From NCBI RefSeq assembly GCF_023554105.1, contig NZ_JAMJWE010000003.1, positions 1 to 64,000 of the forward strand: a DNA stretch of 64,000 nt, given 5' to 3'. The stretch's first letter is position 1, and every line of letters starts with the position of its first letter. Below are positions 17,733-25,273 of the stretch, in pieces. Below the pieces are notes generated by a model that had not been told where the DNA came from, did not search any database, and worked only from the letters and a program-made list of their open reading frames with translations. Both the position numbers and the translations under genes were made by a program. Source of the DNA: Brucella sp. 21LCYQ03 (lineage in GTDB: Bacteria > Pseudomonadota > Alphaproteobacteria > Rhizobiales > Rhizobiaceae).

Positions 17733-18133
17733 TTATCGGCATTGGCAGCGATCTCATTGATATTCGCCGCATTGAAAAGACCCTTGAAAAGCATGGTGAT
17801 CGTTTCATCCAGCGTATTTTTACAGAGGTTGAACAGGCGAAGTCAGAGGCCCGCAAACAACGCGCCGCATCTTATGCGAAGCGCTTTGCGGCCAAGGAAG
17901 CCTGTTCCAAGGCGCTCGGCACAGGACTTTCCAATGGCGTTTTCTGGCGGGATATGGGCGTGGTCAACACACCTTCAGGCAAACCGACTATGAAACTGAC
18001 TGGTGGTGCGGCGGAGCAATTGAAACGTATGTTGCCAGCAGGCAAGCGCGCCGCCATACATCTGACAATTACCGATGATTTTCCTCTCGCGCAGGCCTTC
18101 GTGATTATCGAAGCCCTTTCAGAAACTGAATAG
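17729..18133 (+). CDS. acpS: holo-[acyl-carrier-protein] synthase
   Basis: 134 residues, AcpS size. It transfers 4'-phosphopantetheine from CoA to a serine of acyl carrier protein. Mg2+-binding Asp is in [17 protein letters not shown] and the Glu in [26 protein letters not shown] is also typical. The ATG overlaps the DUF2062 stop. The gene ends three bases before a hairpin like the one after hemN. The order acpS-lepB-rnc-era is conserved in alphaproteobacteria. Confidence 0.95.
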   Translation: MIIGIGSDLIDIRRIEKTLEKHGDRFIQRIFTEVEQAKSEARKQRAASYAKRFAAKEACSKALGTGLSNGVFWRDMGVVNTPSGKPTMKLTGGAAEQLKRMLPAGKRAAIHLTITDDFPLAQAFVIIEALSETE

Positions 18134-18160
18134 TGCATGTTGCGCGATAGCAGCATACGC
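18133..18160. repeat. degenerate copy of the post-stop hairpin after acpS
   Basis: Arms GTGCATGTTGC / GCAGCATACGC pair at ten of eleven positions (two as G-T) around a 6-base loop. It starts at the last base of the acpS stop codon. Left arm, right arm and the following CCAAAACAA resemble the element at 14643-14675 after hemN. Confidence 0.5.
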
Positions 18161-18280
18161 CAAAACAATTGCGATTGTGTCAGGTAAACTCCTGCTCATA
18201 ATCGTGCGAGGTTATGGTGAGCGGATTGCTTCAAGCAATTATACTCGTTATTAGATCGCACATCGGCAAGCGGAGATACA

Positions 18281-19063
18281 ATGAGCGTGTCCAGCAAAAG
18301 TGAAACTAAAAAATCGGGTGGCATTGGCGAAACCATCAGCGTTATCGTCCAGGCGCTGCTGCTGGCGCTGGTTATCCGTAGCCTGCTTTTCCAGCCATTC
18401 AGTATTCCGTCCGGCTCGATGCGCCCGACGCTTCTGGAAGGTGATTATCTGTTTGTGTCGAAATATGCCTATGGCTATTCGCGCTATTCGCTGCCTTTTG
18501 GTCTGGACCTCTTCAACGGTCGTATCTGGGGTGCAGAACCGAAGCGCGGCGATGTTGTGGTCTTCAAGCTGCCAAGCGACACCAATATTGATTATATCAA
18601 ACGCGTGATTGGCCTTCCGGGTGACCGCGTACAGATGCGCGGCGGTGTACTTTATATCAACGATGTTGCTGTTAAGCGTGAGCGCGTTGGCACCATTGAT
18701 AATCCTGATGTTACGGAAGTTAATCGTCCGGTTGAAGTTTATCGCGAAACACTGCCAAATGGCGTGACTTACGATACGCTTGATCTTGCACCAAATTCCA
18801 TTGGTGACGATACCCGCGTGTTCGAAGTTCCTGCCGGTCATTATTTCATGATGGGCGACAATCGCGATAACTCGCTCGATAGCCGATTTGGTGTTGGCTA
18901 CGTGCCTTACGAAAATCTGGTTGGTCGCGCCAATATCATTTTCTTCTCGATTGCCGATAAGGCAAGCCCGCTCGAAATCTGGAAATGGCCTTCTGACGTT
19001 CGGTTCAGCCGTCTTTTCACATGGGTAAGTGGCGAGCCGCACACTGCTGTCACCGGAAACTGA
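18281..19063 (+). CDS. lepB: signal peptidase I
   Basis: 260 residues. A membrane-bound serine protease that removes Sec and Tat signal peptides. Residues 20-40 are the membrane anchor. The catalytic Ser46 is in SIPSGSMRPTLLEGDY and the catalytic Lys107 in YIKRVIGLPGD; GDNRDNSLDSR is the conserved box E. It forms a tight unit with rnc, whose ATG begins one base after the lepB stop, and then era. Confidence 0.97.
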   Translation: MSVSSKSETKKSGGIGETISVIVQALLLALVIRSLLFQPFSIPSGSMRPTLLEGDYLFVSKYAYGYSRYSLPFGLDLFNGRIWGAEPKRGDVVVFKLPSDTNIDYIKRVIGLPGDRVQMRGGVLYINDVAVKRERVGTIDNPDVTEVNRPVEVYRETLPNGVTYDTLDLAPNSIGDDTRVFEVPAGHYFMMGDNRDNSLDSRFGVGYVPYENLVGRANIIFFSIADKASPLEIWKWPSDVRFSRLFTWVSGEPHTAVTGN

Positions 19064-19064
19064 G

Positions 19065-19769
19065 ATGGTTTCCACAGATATAGCAGCGTCGATTCTTGAA
19101 GAGCGCACAGGACACCGGTTTCTCAATCTGAAACGGCTTGAACGTGCGCTCACACACTCAAGTGTGCAGGCACCATCACGCGCCAATTATGAGCGACTTG
19201 AATTTCTCGGTGACCGTGTGCTTGGTCTGGTGGTTGCGGAAATGCTTTTTGAAGCATTTCCCGATGCCCCGGAAGGTGAAATGTCGGTACGTCTCAATGC
19301 ATTGGTCAATGCTGAGACCTGTGCTGCAATTGCCGATGAGATTAAACTTGCAGACCTTATTCATACGGGTTCAGACATCAAATCACTCAATGACAAGCGC
19401 TTGCTTAATGTACGCGCTGATGTCGTCGAGGCTTTGATTGCAACGATTTATATGGATGGTGGCCTTGAGGCGGCGCGCAGCTTTATCAAGCGCTATTGGC
19501 AGAAACGCTCCCTTGAGACAGGGGCTGCACGGCGTGATGCGAAGACTGAATTGCAGGAATGGGCACATCAGCAGGGCAATGTGCATCCAAGCTATACGAT
19601 TCTGAGCCGCACTGGCCCTGATCATGATCCTTCTTTCATCGTTGAAGTTTCCGTTAAAGGTTTCGCGCCTGAAACGGGCGAGGGGCGGTCGAAACGTATT
19701 GCTGAACAGAGTGCCGCCGAAGCGATGCTGCATAGGGAAGCAGTCTGGAAACGTGACAGCTCCAACTAA
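19065..19769 (+). CDS. rnc: ribonuclease III
   Basis: 234 residues from the ATG one base after lepB; a start at 19029 inside lepB would add 12 residues. It cleaves double-stranded RNA in rRNA processing and mRNA turnover. The catalytic signature is NYERLEFLGDRVLGLVVAEML, with the second acidic site in RADVVEALIATIYMDGG. A C-terminal double-stranded RNA-binding domain follows from about 160 (DAKTELQEWAHQQG ... SKRIAEQSAAEAML). Confidence 0.95.
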   Translation: MVSTDIAASILEERTGHRFLNLKRLERALTHSSVQAPSRANYERLEFLGDRVLGLVVAEMLFEAFPDAPEGEMSVRLNALVNAETCAAIADEIKLADLIHTGSDIKSLNDKRLLNVRADVVEALIATIYMDGGLEAARSFIKRYWQKRSLETGAARRDAKTELQEWAHQQGNVHPSYTILSRTGPDHDPSFIVEVSVKGFAPETGEGRSKRIAEQSAAEAMLHREAVWKRDSSN

Positions 19770-19893
19770 TGCGAAATTCAGCATTCATTTGAATAAAATT
19801 CAGCTATAATCAGACTAACAGCGACATGGGCGGGCTTGTCGCAACGGCAAACTGGTTTGGGCGATGACCAGTTTTGTTAACAACATGAGAAGA

Positions 19894-19938
19894 GTAATTC
19901 CAGCGAAAGTGGGGACCAGTTTCCGTTCGGAATTGCGC
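19894..19938. repeat. dispersed palindromic repeat, copy D (upstream of era)
   Basis: 45 bases with arms GTAATTCC / GGAATTGC and inner GAAA / TTTC around GTGGGGACCAG. It shares the AAGTGGGGACC core and overall symmetry with copies A and B but is more diverged. It lies 59 bases before the era ATG. Confidence 0.6.
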
Positions 19939-19997
19939 AAACAATATTGAGGCTCTTGCATTTACGTTAAGCGAGAAGGCTCCCTAAAGGATACGAA

Positions 19998-20933
19998 ATG
20001 AACACTCCGACGATGCCGTCAAACGGCGAAAATGAAACCGGGCAGACCCGTTCTGGCTTTGTGGCGCTGATCGGTGCGCCAAATGCCGGAAAATCCACGC
20101 TGGTTAACCAGCTGGTGGGCACCAAGGTTTCCATCGTCACTCATAAGGTCCAGACAACCCGTGCGCTGGTACGTGGTATCTTTATCCATGATCAGGCTCA
20201 GATAGTACTTGTCGATACGCCCGGTATTTTCCGTCCGAAACGCCGTCTCGATCGCGCGATGGTTACGACTGCATGGGGTGGCGCAAAAGACGCCGATATT
20301 ATTCTCGTTCTTTTGGACGCGCAGGGTGGTCTGAACGAGAATGCCGAAGCACTTCTGGAAAGCATGAAAGACGTGCGTCAGAAGAAGGTTCTGGTTCTCA
20401 ACAAAGTTGATCGTGTTGATCCGCCTAAGTTGCTGGAACTGGCAAAAGCTGCCAATGAACTCGTTGCGTTTGATCAGACATTTATGATCTCCGCGTTGAC
20501 TGGTTCTGGCTGCAAGCATCTTGCTAAGTTTTTGGCAGAAACCGTGCCAAACGGTCCTTGGTATTATCCTGAAGATCAGATTTCTGACATGCCAATGCGC
20601 CAGCTAGCCGCGGAAATCACCCGCGAAAAGCTTTATCTTCGCCTGCATGAAGAGCTGCCATACTCCTCGACAGTCGAAACCGAACGCTGGGAAGAGCGTA
20701 AGGATGGCTCGGTTCGTATTGAGCAGGTCATTTATGTCGAGCGCGAGAGCCAGAAGAAAATCGTGCTTGGCCATAAAGGCGAAACAATCAAGGCAATCGG
20801 ACAGTCAGCTCGTAAAGAGATTAGCGAAATTCTCGAGCAGAATGCGCATCTCTTCCTGTTCGTGAAAGTGCGTGAAAACTGGGGTAACGATCCTGAGCGC
20901 TATCGTGAAATGGGCCTCATTTTCCCGACTTAA
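19998..20933 (+). CDS. era: GTPase Era
   Basis: 311 residues. Ras-like GTPase domain with G1 GAPNAGKST at 26-34, G3 DTPGIF and G4 NKVD. A C-terminal KH domain follows from about 225, with the GHKGETIKAIG loop that binds the 3' end of 16S rRNA. Era assists assembly of the 30S subunit. It follows rnc after 228 bases, is flanked by repeat copies D and E, and precedes recO, as in many proteobacteria. A GAGAAGG/AAAGGA ribosome-binding region precedes the ATG. Confidence 0.97.
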   Translation: MNTPTMPSNGENETGQTRSGFVALIGAPNAGKSTLVNQLVGTKVSIVTHKVQTTRALVRGIFIHDQAQIVLVDTPGIFRPKRRLDRAMVTTAWGGAKDADIILVLLDAQGGLNENAEALLESMKDVRQKKVLVLNKVDRVDPPKLLELAKAANELVAFDQTFMISALTGSGCKHLAKFLAETVPNGPWYYPEDQISDMPMRQLAAEITREKLYLRLHEELPYSSTVETERWEERKDGSVRIEQVIYVERESQKKIVLGHKGETIKAIGQSARKEISEILEQNAHLFLFVKVRENWGNDPERYREMGLIFPT

Positions 20934-20969
20934 CTGATAAAGCAAGAGCCATGGAATGGTGTGATAGCC

Positions 20970-21015
20970 GCGCAAAATTCAGAAAGTCATCTGACTTTCG
21001 TTGAGAATTATGCGC
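20970..21015. repeat. dispersed palindromic repeat, copy E (era-recO spacer)
   Basis: Outer arms GCGCAAAATTC / GAATTATGCGC (one mismatch) and perfect inner arms GAAAGTCA / TGACTTTC make a 46-base near-palindrome. On the complement it aligns with copy D through ACTTTCG...GAATTA, with an internal deletion. It fills most of the era-recO spacer. Confidence 0.6.
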
Positions 21016-21043
21016 AGAATGGAAGTCTGGTTAAGATTTACCC

Positions 21044-21787
21044 ATGGAATGGCGTGATGAAGGCATAATTCTCGGCACACGGCGACATGGCGAAACAAGC
21101 GCTATTGTCGAAGTGATGACGCGTGAACACGGCCGTCATATGGGCATGGTGCGCGGCGGGCGATCCCGCCGTATGCAGCCATTGCTGCAACCGGGTAATC
21201 ACGTTGATCTATCATGGTGGGCGCGATTGGACGAGCATATGGGCTCATTCACTATCGAACCGCTGGGCTTTGCTGCGGCGCGTCTGATTGAAACGCCGGT
21301 TGCACTCTATGGTATCCAGCTTGCCGCTTCTCATCTGCGGTTGCTGCCTGAGCGGGACGCGCATGGCGGTCTGTACGAAACGCTTCGCCTTATCATCGAG
21401 CATTTTGACGATCCGCTTGCTTCAGGTGAATTGCTGCTGCGTTTTGAAGTGATGATGCTCGAAGAACTGGGCTTTGGCCTGGATCTTAAAGAGTGCGCTG
21501 CGACAGGTGTTCGCGAAAATCTGATTTATGTATCGCCAAAATCGGGCCGCGCAGTCTGCGGTGACGCAGGTGCGCCATGGGCGGATAAGATGCTGCCGCT
21601 GCCGGCTTTCGTCAACAATACGGCTTTACGCGCATCGTGTTACGATGATCTCAATGATGCTTTCAGAATGACCGGCTTTTTCTTCTTGCGTCATGTGTGG
21701 GAGCCGCGCGCGCAGACGCCACCCGATTCACGCAGTGGCTTTCTCAATGCCATATCGCGGATAGTCAGTCTGCAACAGGCAGGTTGA
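21044..21787 (+). CDS. recO: DNA repair protein RecO
   Basis: 247 residues. N-terminal OB fold (MEWRDEGIILGTRRHGETSAIVEVMTREHGRHMGMVRGG is the conserved start, quoted here as its elements DEGIILGTRRHGE and RHMGMVRGGRSR), then a helical domain with LRFEVMMLEELGFGLDL. RecO loads RecA on gaps with RecF and RecR. The zinc cysteines of some RecO proteins are reduced to ECAATG and AVCGDAG here. Its 3' end overlaps the convergent phosphatase gene by 23 bases. Confidence 0.93.
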   Translation: MEWRDEGIILGTRRHGETSAIVEVMTREHGRHMGMVRGGRSRRMQPLLQPGNHVDLSWWARLDEHMGSFTIEPLGFAAARLIETPVALYGIQLAASHLRLLPERDAHGGLYETLRLIIEHFDDPLASGELLLRFEVMMLEELGFGLDLKECAATGVRENLIYVSPKSGRAVCGDAGAPWADKMLPLPAFVNNTALRASCYDDLNDAFRMTGFFFLRHVWEPRAQTPPDSRSGFLNAISRIVSLQQAG

Positions 21788-22268
21788 ACACTTCGCCTTC
21801 AAAGGCTTCCTGCCCGCGTCCGATTGCCTTAATCGCGGCAACCATACGGCCATCTCTTCCAAGCATATCATCTGCAAGCGCAATAAGCCGTATATTGGGT
21901 GTTGCCGACGGCGAAAGTGCCCGCAGCTTTTGTGCAAGCTCTGTTTCATCCAACGTTGGATTAAGCGCTAAGGCGACAATGTAAGCGCTGGCCGTCGAAC
22001 GGGAAACACCGGCATAGCAATGGATCAGCAGTGGCTTTGCGCGATCCCATTTCATTGCAAATTCCAGCAGCGCTCTGACGTGGCTTTCATCGGGCATGGT
22101 CAGCCCGTCGCGCGGTTCTGTAATGTCGTTGAACAGCAAGCTGAGTCGCTCTGCCGCACCGGGCAGGGCAGGCAGAGCGTGGCTACTGAGCGTTACGATA
22201 TGACTTGGCTCATGCAGTGCAATTTGCGCTTCAAGCTTCGATAGCGGACTGACGACGATGTAAGCCAA
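21765..22268 (-). CDS. tyrosine/dual-specificity protein phosphatase family protein
   Basis: 167 residues. The P-loop HCYAGVSRS at 83-91 (Cys84, Arg90) is the HCx5RS signature of cysteine phosphatases, and Asp49 in NDIT is a candidate general acid. The best start is a TTG at 22268, with AGAGG nine bases upstream; no ATG or GTG is suitable. The TTG lies three bases after the stop codon of the HD gene and in the same frame. The last 23 bases overlap the end of recO on the other strand. Substrate unknown; a role in signalling is inference. Confidence 0.85.
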   Translation of the reverse strand: MAYIVVSPLSKLEAQIALHEPSHIVTLSSHALPALPGAAERLSLLFNDITEPRDGLTMPDESHVRALLEFAMKWDRAKPLLIHCYAGVSRSTASAYIVALALNPTLDETELAQKLRALSPSATPNIRLIALADDMLGRDGRMVAAIKAIGRGQEAFEGEVFNLPVAD

Positions 22269-22271
22269 TGC

Positions 22272-22889
22272 CTATCCTCTGCGCGCCTGTTCAAGCGCCG
22301 CAAAACGCGCAAGAAAGTCGTTCTGCACATCCTGTGTCGGACGCGGCGTCAGTTCCAGCCCTGCTGGATCAAACCCACGCGGACGACCAAAATACTTGGT
22401 GGCTTCTGCTTCGGTGAACCCTGCAAGCCTTGTTGCCTCGAAATAGGCCGCGACCCTGTCCGCGCGCTTGATCAGCTTTTTAAGCGATGCAGAAATCGAA
22501 GCAGGCAATGAAAAGCGCACATGAATAGCGCGTTCAAGCCGGTCTTCAATGAGCTTGTAATTTCCGCCCATCACTGCCTTGAACGGTGAAATCATGTCGC
22601 CGATCACATATTCAGGCGCGTCATGCAGAAGGGTCAGCATCTGCCATTCAATGCTTGCATCAGGGACGAGCCGGTTGAAAATCTGCTCAACCAGCATTGA
22701 GTGCTGGGCAACAGAATAGGCGTGTTCACCCACGGTCTGTCCGTTCCAGCGGGCTACACGTGCAAGACCATGGGCAATGTCTGTAATCTCAACATCGAGC
22801 GGTGAGGGGTCAAGCAGGTCGAGCCTGCGTCCCGATAACATACGCTGCCATGCACGCTCCTGTCCCGATGAACGATCAGCCGCAGCCAT
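22272..22889 (-). CDS. HD-domain phosphohydrolase (YfbR-like nucleotidase)
   Basis: 205 residues. Metal-binding HD motifs are visible: VGEHAYSVAQHS at about 53-64, LLHDAPEYVIGD at about 87-98 and KRADRVAAYFE near 141-151. This pattern is shared by the YfbR/HDDC2 group of 5'-deoxynucleotidases. The start overlaps the ygfZ stop (ATGA), and the end is nearly fused to the phosphatase gene, so ygfZ, HD and phosphatase form one operon. A role in removing surplus nucleotides is plausible from the family, not shown here. Confidence 0.85.
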   Translation of the reverse strand: MAAADRSSGQERAWQRMLSGRRLDLLDPSPLDVEITDIAHGLARVARWNGQTVGEHAYSVAQHSMLVEQIFNRLVPDASIEWQMLTLLHDAPEYVIGDMISPFKAVMGGNYKLIEDRLERAIHVRFSLPASISASLKKLIKRADRVAAYFEATRLAGFTEAEATKYFGRPRGFDPAGLELTPRPTQDVQNDFLARFAALEQARRG

Positions 22890-23752
22890 CAGGCTTTGTC
22901 CGTATCTGCAGTTGGGAATGTGAAGCGAACATGCGGTGGCAGCTCTAACCTGACTTCGCTTTCACCCGCCAGAATTGGGATGCTTGAATCCAGCGCATCC
23001 TTCACCCGATCAATTCGGACAAGTGCCAAACCAATCTTGCCGGAGGAGCTACCCAGCGTTCCGATGTCGCGTCCACCGACTGTAACTGGTGTGCCCATTT
23101 TGGGCAGCGGCGTATCAGATTTTGCGACAAGCACACGTCGCCGCGGCGTGCCGCGATGCTGCATTCGCGAGACAACTTCCTGGCCGATAAAGCAGCCTTT
23201 CGGAAACGTCACGCCGCCTGTCTGGTCGAAATTAACATCATGCGGAAATACATCATTATAGGAAAAATCGGTTTCGCCTTCGGCAATGCCATATTCGGCA
23301 CGAAGCGCTATCCATGCACTTTCGTTACTGATTTCACCTGCCTGTCCGTAGATGCGGGTAACATGCAGTTCTTCCGGAAACCGTGAATCGTGCTTAATTG
23401 AATCGCTTTCTGAGGAAGCGGAATCATTCCCCCAGCAAACGCTCACAAGTGATTCTGGTGATTGGGTAATTTCAGCTTTGGCACGCAGGCGATAAAGCGT
23501 CATGCGCTTCACAAAATCGGCGGCAATACCCGCAGGCATATCGAACCGCAGCCCCTTTTCAATGCGCGAAACAACGAAGTCGAACAGGATCTTGCCCTGT
23601 GGTGCCAGCAATGCGCCGGGTTTCAGTTCATCGGCGCCGAGCTTGTCGAGATTGGTGGTAATCACAGCCTGCACGAATTTTTCCGCGTCTTCGCCTGTGA
23701 TGTGAACCAGTGCTCTGTTGGAAAGATTGATCGTTTCCGCTACCGTCGCCAT
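22889..23752 (-). CDS. ygfZ: folate-binding YgfZ/CAF17 family protein
   Basis: 287 residues from the ATG at 23752, which has GGAAGAAG upstream; an ORF extension of 44 residues has no support. The signature KGCFIGQEVVSRMQHRG near 190-206 is the YgfZ motif with its essential Cys. The N-terminal half is the aminomethyltransferase-like tetrahydrofolate-binding fold (NRALVHITGEDAEKFVQ). The family helps to assemble or repair Fe-S clusters in certain radical-SAM enzymes. It is divergent from the dihydroorotase-like gene by 85 bases. Confidence 0.92.
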   Translation of the reverse strand: MATVAETINLSNRALVHITGEDAEKFVQAVITTNLDKLGADELKPGALLAPQGKILFDFVVSRIEKGLRFDMPAGIAADFVKRMTLYRLRAKAEITQSPESLVSVCWGNDSASSESDSIKHDSRFPEELHVTRIYGQAGEISNESAWIALRAEYGIAEGETDFSYNDVFPHDVNFDQTGGVTFPKGCFIGQEVVSRMQHRGTPRRRVLVAKSDTPLPKMGTPVTVGGRDIGTLGSSSGKIGLALVRIDRVKDALDSSIPILAGESEVRLELPPHVRFTFPTADTDKA

Positions 23753-23837
23753 CGCTTCTTCCTTGCCTTTATAATCATCGTTACGTAAGCCGCATTGAAG
23801 ACGCTCGCAAGCCCCATCAAGCCAGCAGGAGACAACA

Positions 23838-25175
23838 ATGGCCCATACGTTCGATACGATCCTGAAAGGTGCAACCATCGTCAATCATGACGGCACCGGT
23901 CAGCGCGACATTGGCATTCGTAATGGGCGCATAGAGGCGATTGGTTCTCTGTCGGCAAATTCTGCGGGAGAAGTGATCGACTGCACTGGACTGCATATCC
24001 TGCCGGGTGTGGTTGATAGTCAGGTCCATTTCCGTGAGCCGGGTCTGGAACACAAGGAAGATTTGGAAACTGGTTCACTGGCTGCCGTTCTTGGTGGCGT
24101 GACATCGGTTTTTGAAATGCCGAATACCAAACCGCTGACAACCACTGCTGAAACGCTCGAAGACAAGATTCGTCGTGGGTGCCATCGCATGCATTGCGAT
24201 TTTGCCTTTTGGGTCGGTGGCACGCGTGACAATGCAAAAGACGTTGCAGAACTTGAACGTCTGCCGGGGGCAGCTGGCATCAAGGTCTTCATGGGCTCGT
24301 CGACTGGCGATCTGCTGGTTGAAGACGACGATGGTGTTCGCTCGATCCTCAAAAATACGCGCCGTCGTGCGGCTTTCCATTCCGAAGATGAGTTTCGTCT
24401 GAAAGAACGAGAAGGCCTGCGCGTTGCGGGTGATCCGTCGAGCCATCCTGTCTGGCGCGATGAAGTTGCGGCGCTGCAATGCACCGAACGTCTGGTACGC
24501 ATCGCGCGGGAAACCGGCGCGCGCATTCATGTGCTGCATATCTCGACCGCCGAAGAAATCGACTTCCTTCAGGGTCACAAAGACGTGGCAACGTGTGAAG
24601 CCACCCCCCATCATCTCACATTGTCGGCAGATGAATATGCAACGCTTGGTAATCTTATTCAGATGAACCCGCCTGTGCGCGACAAGCGCCATCGTGACGG
24701 TATCTGGAAGGGCATCGATCAGGGAATCGTCGATGTCCTCGGTTCTGATCACGCTCCCCATACGCTTGAAGAAAAGCAGAAGCCTTATCCGGCCTCACCA
24801 TCCGGCATGACCGGTGTTCAGACGCTGGTGCCGATCATGCTCGATCACGTCAATGCGGGTAAGCTTTCGTTAGAGCGCTTTGTCGATCTGTCGAGCCACG
24901 GCCCGAACCGCATTTTCGGTATGGCACGCAAGGGGCGTATCGCTGTTGGTTATGAAGCCGATCTTACCATTGTTGATATGAAGCGTCGCGAAACGATCAC
25001 CCACGAGCAGGCAGGCTCTAAAGCTGGCTGGACGCCTTATCATGGCAAGACCGTCACCGGCTGGCCGGTTGGTACTTTTGTGCGCGGTATCAAGGTTATG
25101 TGGGAAGCTGAAATCGTCAACCCGAACAAGGGTGAGCCGGTCGAGTTTCTGGAAGCACTTCCGAAACGCGGATAA
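23838..25175 (+). CDS. dihydroorotase-like amidohydrolase (PRK09060 type)
   Basis: 445 residues. Class I dihydroorotase layout: PGVVDSQVHFREPG at about 56-69, FEMPNTKPLTT, GIKVFMGSSTG, then HVLHISTAEE, TPHHLTL and LGSDHAPHT. In usual pyrC proteins the first metal motif is HxH; here it is Gln62-Val-His64. As far as I remember, the rhizobial PRK09060 group shares this Gln. The protein may still be a dihydroorotase, but this substitution and the absence of pyrB next door leave the substrate open. It is transcribed away from ygfZ. Confidence 0.8.
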   Translation: MAHTFDTILKGATIVNHDGTGQRDIGIRNGRIEAIGSLSANSAGEVIDCTGLHILPGVVDSQVHFREPGLEHKEDLETGSLAAVLGGVTSVFEMPNTKPLTTTAETLEDKIRRGCHRMHCDFAFWVGGTRDNAKDVAELERLPGAAGIKVFMGSSTGDLLVEDDDGVRSILKNTRRRAAFHSEDEFRLKEREGLRVAGDPSSHPVWRDEVAALQCTERLVRIARETGARIHVLHISTAEEIDFLQGHKDVATCEATPHHLTLSADEYATLGNLIQMNPPVRDKRHRDGIWKGIDQGIVDVLGSDHAPHTLEEKQKPYPASPSGMTGVQTLVPIMLDHVNAGKLSLERFVDLSSHGPNRIFGMARKGRIAVGYEADLTIVDMKRRETITHEQAGSKAGWTPYHGKTVTGWPVGTFVRGIKVMWEAEIVNPNKGEPVEFLEALPKRG

Positions 25176-25227
25176 TTCTTGGCGTGAAATGTCCCATCTT
25201 TGTCTGGGGTGGGGCTTTCGCCTTATA

Positions 25228-25267
25228 TTGCAGGCGCTATCGTCTCCTTGTATAATCTTACAAGGAG
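25228..25267 (+). promoter_or_regulatory. sigma70-like promoter with a dyad operator over its -10 box
   Basis: TTGCAG (25228-25233) and TATAAT (25251-25256) are separated by exactly 17 bases. A perfect 9-bp inverted repeat CTCCTTGTA (25244-25252), six bases, TACAAGGAG (25259-25267) covers the -10 box. Its right arm also contains the AAGGAG ribosome-binding site of the next gene (ATG at 25274). Transcription would start near 25263, inside the right arm, so the full RNA hairpin could form only on longer transcripts. A DNA operator for a repressor is the simpler reading. Confidence 0.7.
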
Positions 25268-25273
25268 CGAGAA

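Noticed and set aside
18251-19186. 311-codon ORF on the minus strand
   Set aside because: Antisense to lepB and the start of rnc, both of which are beyond doubt.
25244-25267. RNA thermometer hiding the ribosome-binding site of the cysteine hydrolase gene
   Set aside because: The predicted transcription start near 25263 would leave the left arm out of the mRNA. A DNA operator explains the dyad better, unless a further upstream promoter exists.
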